Of a stretch of 64,000 nt of DNA, positions 44,895 through 53,982 are shown piece by piece (position 1 is the stretch's first letter; every line of letters starts with the position of its first letter). The DNA is taken from assembly GCF_009901565.1 (NCBI RefSeq), contig NZ_WXEW01000011.1, positions 186,001 through 250,000 on the forward strand, in the 5' to 3' direction. Below the pieces are notes generated by a model, which ran no database searches, had not been told where the DNA came from, and worked only from the letters and a program-made list of their open reading frames with translations. The translations under genes and the position numbers were made by a program. This DNA is from Herbidospora solisilvae. Its GTDB lineage: Bacteria > Actinomycetota > Actinomycetes > Streptosporangiales > Streptosporangiaceae.

Positions 44895-46138
44895 TGGACA
44901 TCCTTCGTTTCGCGACGGCGGGCAGTGTCGACGACGGGAAGTCCACCCTCATCGGGCGGCTGCTGTTCGACTCCAAGGCGATCTTCGAAGACCAGCTTGA
45001 GGCGGTCGAGCGCACCAGCCGCGACCGGGGCACCGAATACACCGACCTGTCGCTGCTGACCGACGGCCTGCGCGCCGAGCGTGAGCAGGGCATCACGATC
45101 GACGTGGCCTACCGCTACTTCGCCACGCCGAAGCGGAAGTTCATCATCGCCGACACCCCGGGCCACATCCAGTACACCCGGAACATGGTGACCGGCGCCT
45201 CGACCGCCGACCTGGCCATCATCCTGATCGACGCCCGCAAGGGCGTGCTGGAGCAGTCGCGCCGCCACGCGTTCCTGACGACGCTGCTGCGGGTGCCCCA
45301 CCTGGTGCTCGCGGTCAACAAGATGGACCTGGTCGACTACTCCGAGGAGCGGTTCGAGGAGATCCGCGAGGAGTTCACCCAGTTCGCGTCCAAGTTGAAC
45401 GCGAGCGACCTGACCTTCATCCCGATCTCCGCCCTCCACGGCGACAACGTGGTCTCCCGCTCGGAGAGCATGCCCTGGTACCAGGGCCCGTCGTTGCTCC
45501 ACCACCTGGAGCACGTCCACATCGCCTCCGACCGCAACCTGGTCGACGTGCGGTTCCCGGTCCAGTACGTCATCCGTCCCCACAAGACCGAGTTCCACGA
45601 CTACCGCGGTTACGCGGGCCAGGTCGCGGGCGGCGTGCTGAAGCCGGGCGACGACGTCATGCACCTGCCCTCCGGCCTGACCACGAAGATCGCCTCGATC
45701 GACACCTTCGACGGGCCGGTCAGCGAGGCGTTCCCGCCCATGTCGGTGACCCTCCGGCTCGAAGACCACATCGACATCTCGCGCGGCGACATGATCTGCC
45801 GGCCGAACAACCAGCCGCAGGTCGCCCAGGAGATCGACGCGATGATCTGCTGGATGGCCGACACCACCAAGCTGAGCCCCCGGGCCAAGCTGACCATCAA
45901 GCACACCACCCGCACCGCCCGCGCGCTGGTGAAAGACCTCCACTACCGGCTCGACGTCAACACCCTCCACCGCGACGAGACCGCGACGAGCCTGTCGCTC
46001 AACGAGATCGGCCGGGTGTCGCTGCGCATCACCCAGCCGCTGTTCGTCGACGACTACGCCCGCAACCGGCAGACCGGCGGATTCATCCTGATCGACGAGG
46101 CCACCAACGGCACCGTCGGCGCGGGCATGATCCTCTGA
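44894..46138 (+). CDS. cysN: Sulfate adenylyltransferase subunit 1 (GTPase)
   Basis: A 414-aa EF-Tu-like GTPase that drives APS formation by CysD. GTPase motifs: AGSVDDGKSTLIGRLLFDS (P loop, residues ~8-26), DTPGHIQYTRNM (G3) and NKMDLVDY (G4), then two beta-barrel domains. It ends at the second barrel; no APS-kinase (CysC) domain is fused, unlike mycobacterial CysNC. That function is supplied by the gene at 56364-57572. The start ATG overlaps the cysD stop (TAATG). Confidence 0.95.
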   Translation: MDILRFATAGSVDDGKSTLIGRLLFDSKAIFEDQLEAVERTSRDRGTEYTDLSLLTDGLRAEREQGITIDVAYRYFATPKRKFIIADTPGHIQYTRNMVTGASTADLAIILIDARKGVLEQSRRHAFLTTLLRVPHLVLAVNKMDLVDYSEERFEEIREEFTQFASKLNASDLTFIPISALHGDNVVSRSESMPWYQGPSLLHHLEHVHIASDRNLVDVRFPVQYVIRPHKTEFHDYRGYAGQVAGGVLKPGDDVMHLPSGLTTKIASIDTFDGPVSEAFPPMSVTLRLEDHIDISRGDMICRPNNQPQVAQEIDAMICWMADTTKLSPRAKLTIKHTTRTARALVKDLHYRLDVNTLHRDETATSLSLNEIGRVSLRITQPLFVDDYARNRQTGGFILIDEATNGTVGAGMIL

Positions 46139-46167
46139 GTTCAAACCGTCGGCTAGGTAGATCCTTG

Positions 46168-46184
46168 AGCGTTCGGTGAACGCT
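46168..46184. promoter_or_regulatory. Inverted repeat AGCGTTC-GGT-GAACGCT before the first sulfotransferase gene
   Basis: A 7-bp perfect inverted repeat with a 3-nt spacer in the 97-base gap between cysN and the sulfotransferase gene. It contains CGTTCGGTGAA, similar to the element at 41747. It could be an operator or a small hairpin; no T run follows. Confidence 0.4.
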
Positions 46185-46235
46185 TAGTTACTCTCCGCTG
46201 TAGCGTCAGCACGTTCCGTATCCACTTCGGGGGTC

Positions 46236-47153
46236 GTGCACGTGTCTGACGCTCAGCCGATGATCTTTGTTGGAGGGCTGGGGCGCAGCGGGACGACGCT
46301 GCTGGAGCGCCTTCTGGGGGAGCTTCCCGGTGTCGCGCCGCTCGGCGAGGTCGTCCATCTGTGGCACCGAGGGGTGCACGCCGACGAGCCGTGCGGTTGC
46401 GGCCGGCCGTTCTCCCAGTGCCGGTTCTGGCACGAGGTCGGTGACCGCGCCTTCGGGGGCTGGCGGCCGGCCAAGGCCGACCGGCTGCTCGAACTGCGCC
46501 ACAAGGTCGACCGCACCCGCCGCGTCCCGGTCTTCGTGCTGGGCCTGATCAGCCGCGAAGCCCAGCTCACCGAGTACGTCGCCGCGTATCACCGCATCTA
46601 CGCGGCGGCGGCCGAGGTCGTCCGCGGTCAGGTCGTCGTCGACTCGAGCAAGCACGCTTCGCTGGCCTACTGCCTGTCGGCCATCCTCGACCTGACCGTC
46701 GTCCACGTCGTGCGCGATCCGCGTGCGGTGGCCGCGTCGTGGCGGCGCAAGGTGGCGCGGCCGGAAGACGGCCGGCCGATGGCCCGGTGGTCGCCGGCGC
46801 GCACCGCCGTCCACTGGTTCGTGCAGAACCTCGCCTACGAGGTGCTGCGCGGCAAGGGCGTGCCCATCGTCCGGGTCCACTACGAGGACCTCGTCGAGGA
46901 ACCGGCCGACACGCTGCGTGTGCTGGCCGGCAAGCTCGGGCTGCCCGACGACCACGAGGCGCTCGCCTTCATCACCGGCCGCACCGCCCGGCTCGGCGTC
47001 GCCCACACCGTCTCCGGCAACCCGATGCGCTTCCACGTGGGCCGGGTGCGCTTCCGCGACCGGCGCCCTGACCTGCCCTTCCCCCATCGCTGGGCGGTCA
47101 CCGCGCTGACGTTCCCCCTTCTTCTCTGGTACGGCTACCGCCTCAATTACTGA
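46236..47153 (+). CDS. PAPS-dependent sulfotransferase (1 of 3)
   Basis: A 305-aa cytosolic sulfotransferase. The 5'-phosphosulfate loop is FVGGLGRSGTTLLERLLGELPGV (residues ~11-33). The 3'-phosphate-binding region is VVDSSKH plus VVHVVRDPRAVAASWRRK (~150-170). GVPIVRVHYEDLVEEPADTLRVLAGKLGL is the usual C-terminal motif. It has a Cys-rich insert HADEPCGCGRPFSQCRFWHEV (~50-70), common in actinobacterial glycan sulfotransferases. The start is GTG 46236, with GTG 46242 as an alternative. The acceptor is probably the sugar chain made by this cluster (inference). Confidence 0.88.
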   Translation: MHVSDAQPMIFVGGLGRSGTTLLERLLGELPGVAPLGEVVHLWHRGVHADEPCGCGRPFSQCRFWHEVGDRAFGGWRPAKADRLLELRHKVDRTRRVPVFVLGLISREAQLTEYVAAYHRIYAAAAEVVRGQVVVDSSKHASLAYCLSAILDLTVVHVVRDPRAVAASWRRKVARPEDGRPMARWSPARTAVHWFVQNLAYEVLRGKGVPIVRVHYEDLVEEPADTLRVLAGKLGLPDDHEALAFITGRTARLGVAHTVSGNPMRFHVGRVRFRDRRPDLPFPHRWAVTALTFPLLLWYGYRLNY

Positions 47154-47173
47154 CCTACCGATCGGAGGCAACG

Positions 47174-48037
47174 ATGACCTCGACCGTCGGCGTCGTCATC
47201 CCCACCCGTGGTGACCGTCCCCTGCGAGCGACGATCGATGGCGTGCTCGCGAACCGCCCGGCCGCCGTCGTGGTCGTGGTCGACGGGGCGCCGTTAAATT
47301 CCGTCGACGACGACCGGGTGAAGGTGCTGCCCAACTGCCTGAGCCCGGGGCTGCCGGGGGCGCGCAACACCGGGATCGCGGCGCTCGGCACCGATCTGGT
47401 GGCCTTCTGCGACGACGACGACGTGTGGCTGCCCGGGAAGCTCGACGCCCAGGTCGGCCTGCTCCGGCGGACGGGGGCGGAGTTCGCGAGTTGCGGCATC
47501 GAGGTCGAATACGGCTCGCGCCGGGTGCCCCGGCTGGCGGGGGCCGCCGAGATCACCGCCGCCGACCTGACCCGGTCGCGCATGGCGATGGTGCACGCCT
47601 CCACCTACGTCTTCCGGCGTGGCGCCCTCTGGGTCGACGAGAGCGCGCCCGCGGGCCAGAACGAAGACTGGGACCTGGCGTTGCGCGCGGCCAAACGGCG
47701 GCCGATCGCCCACGTCGACCGGCCGCTCGTAAGGGTGCGGTGGGGCAGGTCCCACTTCGCCACCCGCTGGGCCGACCGCATCAGCGGGCTGGAGTGGATG
47801 CTGGCCCGGCACCCCGAGATCGCCGACGACGCCCGCGGCGCGGCCCGTGTCTACGGGCAACTGGCCTTCCACCACGCCGCGCTCGGGCGGCGCAAGGAGG
47901 CCCGGCGGTTCGCCGCGCTCGCCTTCCACTCGCGGCACCGGGAACCCCGGGCGGCGCTGGCGCTGGCCGTGGCGGCCGGGCTCGTCTCGGCTCCGGCCGT
48001 GCTGAGCGCGCTGCATACCCGCGGCCACGGAATCTGA
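47174..48037 (+). CDS. Family 2 glycosyltransferase
   Basis: A 287-aa cytosolic GT-A transferase. It starts VGVVIPTRGDRPLRATIDGVL, has the metal-binding DLVAFCDDDDVWLPGKL (residues ~74-90), and GQNEDWDLALRAAKR as the ED-W acceptor-side motif. It probably extends the lipid-linked sugar. ATG 47174 follows GGAGG. The stop overlaps the GT26 start by one base (TGATG). Confidence 0.88.
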   Translation: MTSTVGVVIPTRGDRPLRATIDGVLANRPAAVVVVVDGAPLNSVDDDRVKVLPNCLSPGLPGARNTGIAALGTDLVAFCDDDDVWLPGKLDAQVGLLRRTGAEFASCGIEVEYGSRRVPRLAGAAEITAADLTRSRMAMVHASTYVFRRGALWVDESAPAGQNEDWDLALRAAKRRPIAHVDRPLVRVRWGRSHFATRWADRISGLEWMLARHPEIADDARGAARVYGQLAFHHAALGRRKEARRFAALAFHSRHREPRAALALAVAAGLVSAPAVLSALHTRGHGI

Positions 48038-48825
48038 TGCGCACGCGCATCGTCGCGCCGCCCAAACGGCGGCGCGTCTCCGTGGGCGGGGTGGTCATCG
48101 ACCGGCTGACCGAGATCGAGGTGGTCGACCGGGTGATCGGGGCGATCCGGCGCGGGTCGGGCGGGCATCTGGTGACGCCCAACGTGGACATCTGCCGGGC
48201 GTGCGCGCGTGACCCCGCGCTGCGCGCGCTGGTGCTGCGGGCCTCCATCGCGGTGGCCGACGGGATGCCGCTGGTGTGGGCGGCCCGGCTGCTCGGCAAA
48301 CCGGTGCCGGCCCGGATCACCGGGGCCGACCTGATCTGGTCGCTCTCCGAGGCGGCCGCCTTCTACCGGGTGCCCATCTACCTGCTAGGCGGGCCGCCCG
48401 GGGTGGGCGACCGGGCCGCCCGCGCGTTGTGCGAGCGCTATCCCGGGTTGTCGATCGCCGGGGTCGACGCGCCGCCGTGTGGTTTCGAGGAGGACGCCGA
48501 GCAGTTCGCCGCCGTGCGCGACGCGCTTACCTCGGCGCGTCCGCTGCTGGTGTTCGTCGGGCTCGGGTTCCCGAAGCAGGACCTGCTCATCGAGCGGCTG
48601 CGGGGCGACCTGCCCGAGGCGTGGTTCGTCGGCTGCGGGTCGGCCATCGCGTTCGCCGGGGGCGCCGTGGCGCGGGCGCCCGTCTGGATGCGCGATCGGG
48701 GGCTGGAGTGGCTGTTCCGGCTGCTCAGCGAGCCGTCGCGGCTGGCCCGTCGTTATCTGGTCGACGACCTGCCGTTCGCGGTGCGGCTGCTGACCGTGTG
48801 CGCGGTGCGGCGGCTCTTCACCTGA
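48037..48825 (+). CDS. WecG/TagA/CpsF family glycosyltransferase (GT26)
   Basis: A 262-aa GT26 enzyme of the type that adds a ManNAc or similar residue to the first lipid-linked sugar. Signature regions: HLVTPNVDICRACARDPALRALVLRASIAVADGMPLVWAAR (the T/N-x-D and ADGMP motifs), RITGADLIW, YLLGGPPGV, VFVGLGFPKQDLLIERL and a C-terminal RAPVWMRDRGLEWLFRLLSEPSRLARRYL. ATG 48037 overlaps the GT2 stop. Its 3' end overlaps the convergent sulfotransferase gene by eight bases. Confidence 0.92.
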   Translation: MRTRIVAPPKRRRVSVGGVVIDRLTEIEVVDRVIGAIRRGSGGHLVTPNVDICRACARDPALRALVLRASIAVADGMPLVWAARLLGKPVPARITGADLIWSLSEAAAFYRVPIYLLGGPPGVGDRAARALCERYPGLSIAGVDAPPCGFEEDAEQFAAVRDALTSARPLLVFVGLGFPKQDLLIERLRGDLPEAWFVGCGSAIAFAGGAVARAPVWMRDRGLEWLFRLLSEPSRLARRYLVDDLPFAVRLLTVCAVRRLFT

Positions 48826-49675
48826 GGGTCAACCGGCTGACCCTCTCGGCGTCGGCGGCGGACAGGCGCGACCTGGCCGCCGCCGTTCTGCTGTCGGTGG
48901 GGCGGAAGGCCGTCTTCGAGGCGCCCCGCCAGGCGAAGCCCGCCTCCTGGGCCGGGCCGGTGCACGACCGGGTGATCGTGGCGGCCGACCGGTCGGTCCA
49001 GGGGATGCCGCACCATTCGTACAGGCTCCGGAAGCCGAAGTGCGGATCGGCGGCCAGCGCCTCATAACCGACCACGCGGATGTTGGGGTGGCGCATCCGG
49101 AGGACCGACTCGTGCGCCGCCTTCCACAGGGCCGCCGCCTTCGCCAGCCGGTCGGGCGGCGTGCGCGCCAGCGCCGACAGGTGGGGGTGGTCACGCAGGA
49201 GGAGGGGCTGGGCGAGCAGGTCGGCCGGGTTCGCGGTCCAGCCGAGGTGCTCCCAGCTCCCGACGAAGGTGACCGGATCGCGGACGAGGATCACCACCCG
49301 GCAGTCGAGCCGGTCGGCGAACCACTCGGCCGACCAGAGGGCGAACGGGTCGTCGAGGAGGGCCTTGCGGCCGGTCAGACGGCCGTAGGCGAACGATGTC
49401 GCATATTTCAGGAAACGGGCGGGCGACGGGGGCCAGGGGAGTTCGGCGTGCCAGCGGAACCTCAGTCGCAGCGTGTCCTGGAACGGCTTGAGCCAGGCCG
49501 CCTCGTTGTCGCGGCAGATGTACTGGAACCGGTGCTCGACCTCGGCGTTCAGCACGCCACGGTAGGGCCGTTCGGGGTTGAGCGGCTCGTTGACGTACAC
49601 GAGCTCGCCCGAGGCGCAGAGCATGCGGCCGGCCCACGAGGTGCCGCTGCGGGGCAGCCCGGTGACGAGGATCAT
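48818..49675 (-). CDS. PAPS-dependent sulfotransferase (2 of 3)
   Basis: A 285-aa protein with the PAPS loop at the very N-terminus (MILVTGLPRSGTSWAGRMLC, residues 1-20) and the 3'-phosphate motif VVILVRDPVTFVGSWEHLGW (~125-145). It also has NIRVVGYEALAADPHFGFRSLYEWCGIPW. ATG 49675 overlaps the flippase stop by four bases (ATGA); the longer open frame upstream is a shadow of the flippase gene. It is last in the minus-strand operon 55190 to 48818. Confidence 0.86.
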   Translation of the reverse strand: MILVTGLPRSGTSWAGRMLCASGELVYVNEPLNPERPYRGVLNAEVEHRFQYICRDNEAAWLKPFQDTLRLRFRWHAELPWPPSPARFLKYATSFAYGRLTGRKALLDDPFALWSAEWFADRLDCRVVILVRDPVTFVGSWEHLGWTANPADLLAQPLLLRDHPHLSALARTPPDRLAKAAALWKAAHESVLRMRHPNIRVVGYEALAADPHFGFRSLYEWCGIPWTDRSAATITRSCTGPAQEAGFAWRGASKTAFRPTDSRTAAARSRLSAADAERVSRLTLR

Positions 49676-51027
49676 GCCGTCGCCCTGGCGACCTGGGCGA
49701 GCGGCAGCAGGTTCTTCACGAGCATCCCTCCCGCCCAGCCGAGCGCCGCGCCGAACGCGCCGTAGGCCGGGACCAGCAGCAGATCGAGCCCGACCGTGAC
49801 GGCCAGCGCGGCGGCGACGTTGCCGAGACTGGCCCTGGTCCGGCCGGAGGCGATCACGACCACGTCGGCCATGCCGCAGGCGGCGGCGACCATCATCGTG
49901 ACCGCGAGCACGACCGCGACGTCGGCCGCATGGGCGTAACCGTCGCCGAAGACCTGGAGGATCTGCGGTGCGAACAGGGCGTACCCGATCCAGAACGGCC
50001 AGGTCAGGGCCATCTGGGTGCGGGCCGCCCGCCGATGGAGGGCGCGCGCCGCCCGCGCCTCTCCCTGGGCGAACTTCCTGACCAGCTCGGCCTGTACGCC
50101 CTGCGCCAGGCCCTGCCCCACGAGCTGCCCGACCACCTTGAAGCGGGTCGCGGCGACATAGAACGCCGCCTCGGCGGGCCCGGCGAGCAGTGCGACGATC
50201 ACGACGTCGAGCCGCTGGAAGACGGCCTGGAGCGCGGCGGCGAGCGACCGGGGTGAGGTGTGACTCCAGAACTCGCGCCACGACACCCGGGTGCCGGTGC
50301 CCCGCAACCTGAGGGCGGCGAGCACGACCACCGGAACCGCCGGGATGCCCCAGGCGACGACGAGCCAGGGGGCGGAGAGCCCGGCCGCCAGCGCGCCGCC
50401 CACGAGAAGGAGCTGACCGACCGGTTGGACCAGCCCGCTGAGCAGCAGCGTCTCCCGCATCCCTCCAGCGCCGCGGGTGGCGGCCACCAGAACGTCGGCC
50501 ACCACGACGAAGGGCAACACGAGGGCGAGCGCGGGCTCGGCGCCGGTCAGGACGACGGAGGCGACGAGCGCTCCGGCGACCACGGGAACCAGCGCCACCG
50601 CCAGCAGTGGCCGGCCGGCCGTAGTCGCTGAATTTCCGGATGGGTCCTTGTCCGGAGATGTCACGGGCAATCCGCCGGTCGTGCGCCGGAAAGCGACGAG
50701 GGCCTGCGCCGTGGCTCGGTGGCCACTGATCGTCGTGGTTCGGTCGGCGACGGCAGCGTGCTGATCCCGATCGCCGACCTTGTGGCGGGCGGTCGTGAGG
50801 TCGCTGAACGGCTCTTCGTGAGGCCCGCGGGCGCGGAAGTAGATCAGGCCGTTGCCGGTGTCGAGGCGTAACACCCCCGCCAGCATCAGGCCCAGCGCCG
50901 TCGTGGTGAAGAACGCGCCCGCGTCCGCCGGGGGCAGCGTGCGGGTGATCAGCAGGGTGACGGCGAACTGGGCGGCCGCGCTGGTTCCGGCTCCCGCCAG
51001 TCCCGCCACCGACCTCAGGCGCGCCAT
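49672..51027 (-). CDS. Wzx-like polysaccharide flippase (MOP superfamily) with a hydrophilic insert
   Basis: A 451-aa polytopic protein with about 11-12 helices. The N-terminus ARLRSVAGLAGAGTSAAAQFAVTLLITRTLPPADAGAFF and the central SPRSLAAALQAVFQRLDVVIVALLAGPAEAAFYVAATRF are typical of polysaccharide exporters that flip lipid-linked repeat units. Residues ~70-139 form an unusual hydrophilic, Asp/Arg/Thr-rich loop (HEEPFSDLTTARHKV…DKDPSGNSATT) between helices 2 and 3. The start ATG 51027 overlaps the end of the upstream sulfotransferase gene by 13 bases. Confidence 0.85.
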   Translation of the reverse strand: MARLRSVAGLAGAGTSAAAQFAVTLLITRTLPPADAGAFFTTTALGLMLAGVLRLDTGNGLIYFRARGPHEEPFSDLTTARHKVGDRDQHAAVADRTTTISGHRATAQALVAFRRTTGGLPVTSPDKDPSGNSATTAGRPLLAVALVPVVAGALVASVVLTGAEPALALVLPFVVVADVLVAATRGAGGMRETLLLSGLVQPVGQLLLVGGALAAGLSAPWLVVAWGIPAVPVVVLAALRLRGTGTRVSWREFWSHTSPRSLAAALQAVFQRLDVVIVALLAGPAEAAFYVAATRFKVVGQLVGQGLAQGVQAELVRKFAQGEARAARALHRRAARTQMALTWPFWIGYALFAPQILQVFGDGYAHAADVAVVLAVTMMVAAACGMADVVVIASGRTRASLGNVAAALAVTVGLDLLLVPAYGAFGAALGWAGGMLVKNLLPLAQVARATA

Positions 51028-51836
51028 GAAGGGGTCGCGTCGAGCCACGACAGCAGCAGGGCGTCCCACGGCAGGAAGTGCTCCGACAGGCGGCTGCGCA
51101 GGTCGCGGGGGATCGGCGCGTAGGTCCGGGAGTTGTGCCGGTCGAAGACCGGGTCGGCCGCCGGAGGGAGCCCGAGGAAGGAGAGCAGGTCGTCGTAGAC
51201 GGGCATGGGGTCGGCGAAGAAGCGGCCGCTGTCGATCACCTTGACGCGGTCGCGCGGGATCAGCGGTTCGAGGCGGGCGAGCTGCTCGGCGTAGCGGCCC
51301 CGGGCCAGGTAGGCGTGGTGGCGGTGGGCGTGGCTCGCCGACAGCGGGGCCGCGCACAACCGGGCGCTCTCCCCGGCCAGGCGTTCGGGCTCCAGCTCGA
51401 CGGCGCGGGCGAACGAGGGCTCCGACTCGAAGCCGCGGGCCAGTTCGTGCGCGTGGGCCGAAATGGCACGTTCCACCGGATCCCGGACCAGCACGACCAG
51501 CTTCACGTCGGGCAGGTCCCAGGCGATCCTCGGCCCGGCCAGCGGGTGGAACAGGTAGTAGGGGGACGACTCGAACGCCAGCATGCCGGTCCGCCGCAGC
51601 GGGAAGTGCGCCCGGTACCAGGCCAGGCCCCGGCCGTAGGCCATGTCGAAGTAGTGCACGCCCTTGCGCAGCACCGGCTTGGCCACCATCGGGTGTTGCG
51701 ACAAGGCCCGGTAGAGCGAGGTCGTGCCGCAGCGCTGCGCACCGACGATGAGGAACGACGGGAGCATGCGGGCGCCCCCCGTGAGCCGCCCCGCCGTGAT
51801 CGACACGGCGTGGGCGGTCGTCTTGAGGGCGTTCAC
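51015..51836 (-). CDS. PAPS-dependent sulfotransferase (3 of 3)
   Basis: A 273-aa heparan-sulfate/chondroitin-type sulfotransferase. The PAPS loop is FLIVGAQRCGTTSLYRALSQHPMV (residues ~28-51), then KGVHYFDMAYGRGLAWYRAHFP and FESSPYYLFHP, and the 3'-phosphate motif VKLVVLVRDPVERAISAHAHELARG (~112-136). This arrangement is characteristic of carbohydrate N/O-sulfotransferases. The start is GTG 51836, overlapping the kinase-like stop by four bases (GTGA). Confidence 0.9.
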   Translation of the reverse strand: MNALKTTAHAVSITAGRLTGGARMLPSFLIVGAQRCGTTSLYRALSQHPMVAKPVLRKGVHYFDMAYGRGLAWYRAHFPLRRTGMLAFESSPYYLFHPLAGPRIAWDLPDVKLVVLVRDPVERAISAHAHELARGFESEPSFARAVELEPERLAGESARLCAAPLSASHAHRHHAYLARGRYAEQLARLEPLIPRDRVKVIDSGRFFADPMPVYDDLLSFLGLPPAADPVFDRHNSRTYAPIPRDLRSRLSEHFLPWDALLLSWLDATPSWRA

Positions 51837-52738
51837 GTCAGGGGTTCCAACCCGTCGACGGCGGGGTTCAGCCACCGCGCGGGTGAACCCAGCGGCTCGT
51901 GGCCGTCGGCGCGGTGCCGTTCGGCGAGGGTCATCAGGTAGGCGGCGGCGGTCACCCGCGCCTCTTCGTAGGAGATCCCGTAGGGCTCCAGCAGCCGCCC
52001 CGACTGCGCCACGCACGCCTTCGCCGCCGAGGCCGGGCGCATGCGCCGCAGGGCCGTCTGGAAGAAGTAGTGCAGCGTGTCGAAGCCCGCCGGCACGCCG
52101 GTGCCGAACCGCTCCCAGTCCCAGACCAGCAGCCGGTCGCCCATCGGGGCGACGTTCCACGGCGAGAAGTCGCCGTGCCAGGCGCCCTTGCCGAGCGCGG
52201 CGATCTCCTGCGCGGCGGCGGCGAGCAGGTCGGCCGACGGGCGGCCCTTCGTGACCGGGAGGGGCGTCAGAACGAGCACGTCGAGGTCGCGCCACATCCC
52301 GTGGTGCAGCACCTTGGGCGCGACGACGACGTCGAACGGGTGGCGGGCGATGGCGCGCAGCGTGTCGGCCTCGTGGCGGATCAGGTCTCTGGTGTGCGGC
52401 TGGTCGCCGATCTTCACGAAGGCCAGGAGGCCGGCGTCGCCGTACAGCTCCAGGATGGGTTTGCGGTTCGCGCGGCGGGCGGGGCGGACGTGCAGCGTGG
52501 CCCGCACCCGGCGGCCGAGCACGTCGCCGAGGTGGGTCTCGATCGTGTCGGGCCCGTCGGGGACCAGCACCCGCCCGCCGACATGCCATGGCGCGCGCGG
52601 CACCAGCCGCCGGGGGACGAGCCGGCTCGGCACCAGAGTCCGGGCCGAAGAAGTGGTGGACGGCGGGAACAGCAAGGAGATCACCTCATCCAGGTAGCGC
52701 AGACGTATGCGGAAGTCCTTCACGTCGCGTTCCGCCAC
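51833..52738 (-). CDS. APH/choline-kinase-fold phosphotransferase in the glycan cluster
   Basis: A 301-aa protein with an aminoglycoside-phosphotransferase fold. LLAFVKIGD supplies the ATP Lys (~residue 109). The catalytic loop is WHGDFSPWNVAP (~187-198, H-G-D-x-x-x-x-N) and the metal motif LVWDWERFG (~204-212). It could phosphorylate a sugar or a lipid-linked glycan, but the substrate is unknown. ATG 52738 overlaps the end of the ligase-like gene by 19 bases. Confidence 0.8.
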   Translation of the reverse strand: MAERDVKDFRIRLRYLDEVISLLFPPSTTSSARTLVPSRLVPRRLVPRAPWHVGGRVLVPDGPDTIETHLGDVLGRRVRATLHVRPARRANRKPILELYGDAGLLAFVKIGDQPHTRDLIRHEADTLRAIARHPFDVVVAPKVLHHGMWRDLDVLVLTPLPVTKGRPSADLLAAAAQEIAALGKGAWHGDFSPWNVAPMGDRLLVWDWERFGTGVPAGFDTLHYFFQTALRRMRPASAAKACVAQSGRLLEPYGISYEEARVTAAAYLMTLAERHRADGHEPLGSPARWLNPAVDGLEPLT

Positions 52739-53982
52739 AGGACCGCGAACGAGATCAGATAGAGGGTCAGGGCACTGACGAGGCCGTCGTAGATGAACAT
52801 GTAGAAGAGGACGAGGAGCATGACCAGGCTCCCCGCCTGCCCGATCGGCGACCGATCATGCCAGTGCCGCCTGACCGCGCCCGCGAAGAAGGCGACGTAG
52901 AGCGCCGCCCCGGTGAACCCCTGGGTGATGAGCAGCAGCCAGAGCTGCCCGTCGGAGCCCAGCGGCGGATGCCCGCACGACCGGCACCAGTCGGTCCGGC
53001 CGGTGGTGACGGTGCGGTGGTTGCCGAACGCGTTGCGGGTGTTGCCGTAGCCGATGACCGGCGACGTGGCGGCGACCTCGACCGTGGTGGCGACCGTGAA
53101 GGCGCGGATGTCGTTGGAGTGGGGCCGGTCGACCCGCGCGGCCACCACCTGGCCCAGCGGCGAGAACACGAAGGCCGCCGCGGTCACGGCCGCGAGGGTC
53201 AGCAGGGCCGCCCGGTTCCGGTTCCTGACGATCAGGTACGCGATCCCGATGGCGATCGCGGCCCAGAGCCCCCGGTTGAGGGAGTGCACGATCGGCACCG
53301 CCGCCACCACGATGACGCCCGCCGCCACCGTCTTCCGCACCGGCCCGCCGTAGACCCACCAGCCGACCACGAACCAGACCAGCAGGATCGAGACGTTGCC
53401 GCCCCAGGCGTTGGCCCACTCGAACGGCGCCTCCGGCCGGGGGGCCGGGTGCCCGAGGACGTACTGGATCTGCGCGGCGGTCGGGTGGACGAGGTTGGTG
53501 ACGAAGGCGTGGTCGGGGAGCAGGTGCTCCATCGGCGCGGTGAACTCGAACCGCGGCGCGAGGACCCCGAGCACGCCACCGGCCACGGCTGTCAGGAACA
53601 GGATCCCGAGCATCCTGACGAGGGCGAGCTGGGGGAGCTCCTCCTTGGTGAGGTTGCCCAGGTAGAGCACGACGACGAAGAGCGCGACGTAGACGGTGAG
53701 CCGCATGGTCCAGCCGACGACCCGGCCCATCCCGAACTCGCCGTAGGTCCCGGCGGGCGTCGCGTCGAGCATGACCGCGCTGATGAGATAACCGACGATG
53801 AGCAGCGCCCACAGGCCCATGCCCCGGGGGATCCGGATCGGCCGCCGCAACCACAACACGACGGCCATGGGCACGGCGACGACCACGATGGACAACCCGC
53901 CGAACCCGAGGGCCCACCAGACGGGGTAACCCACGAGGAACGCCGCGATCGGCCACGCGGCGGGCGCCGACCGCCAGGTCAC
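52720..53982 (-). CDS. O-antigen ligase/polymerase-like membrane protein (Wzy/WaaL family)
   Basis: A 420-aa protein with about 10-12 helices and one large extracytoplasmic loop (about 310-370, DRPHSNDIRAFTVATTVEVAATSPVIGYGNTRNAFGNHRTV), the layout of Wzy polymerases and WaaL ligases. The motif SPVIGYGNTRNAF is the usual G-x-G element in that loop. GTG 53982 overlaps the Wzz-like stop (GTGA); upstream codons in the frame are rejected. It probably polymerises or ligates the exported repeat unit. Confidence 0.85.
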   Translation of the reverse strand: MTWRSAPAAWPIAAFLVGYPVWWALGFGGLSIVVVAVPMAVVLWLRRPIRIPRGMGLWALLIVGYLISAVMLDATPAGTYGEFGMGRVVGWTMRLTVYVALFVVVLYLGNLTKEELPQLALVRMLGILFLTAVAGGVLGVLAPRFEFTAPMEHLLPDHAFVTNLVHPTAAQIQYVLGHPAPRPEAPFEWANAWGGNVSILLVWFVVGWWVYGGPVRKTVAAGVIVVAAVPIVHSLNRGLWAAIAIGIAYLIVRNRNRAALLTLAAVTAAAFVFSPLGQVVAARVDRPHSNDIRAFTVATTVEVAATSPVIGYGNTRNAFGNHRTVTTGRTDWCRSCGHPPLGSDGQLWLLLITQGFTGAALYVAFFAGAVRRHWHDRSPIGQAGSLVMLLVLFYMFIYDGLVSALTLYLISFAVLWRNAT

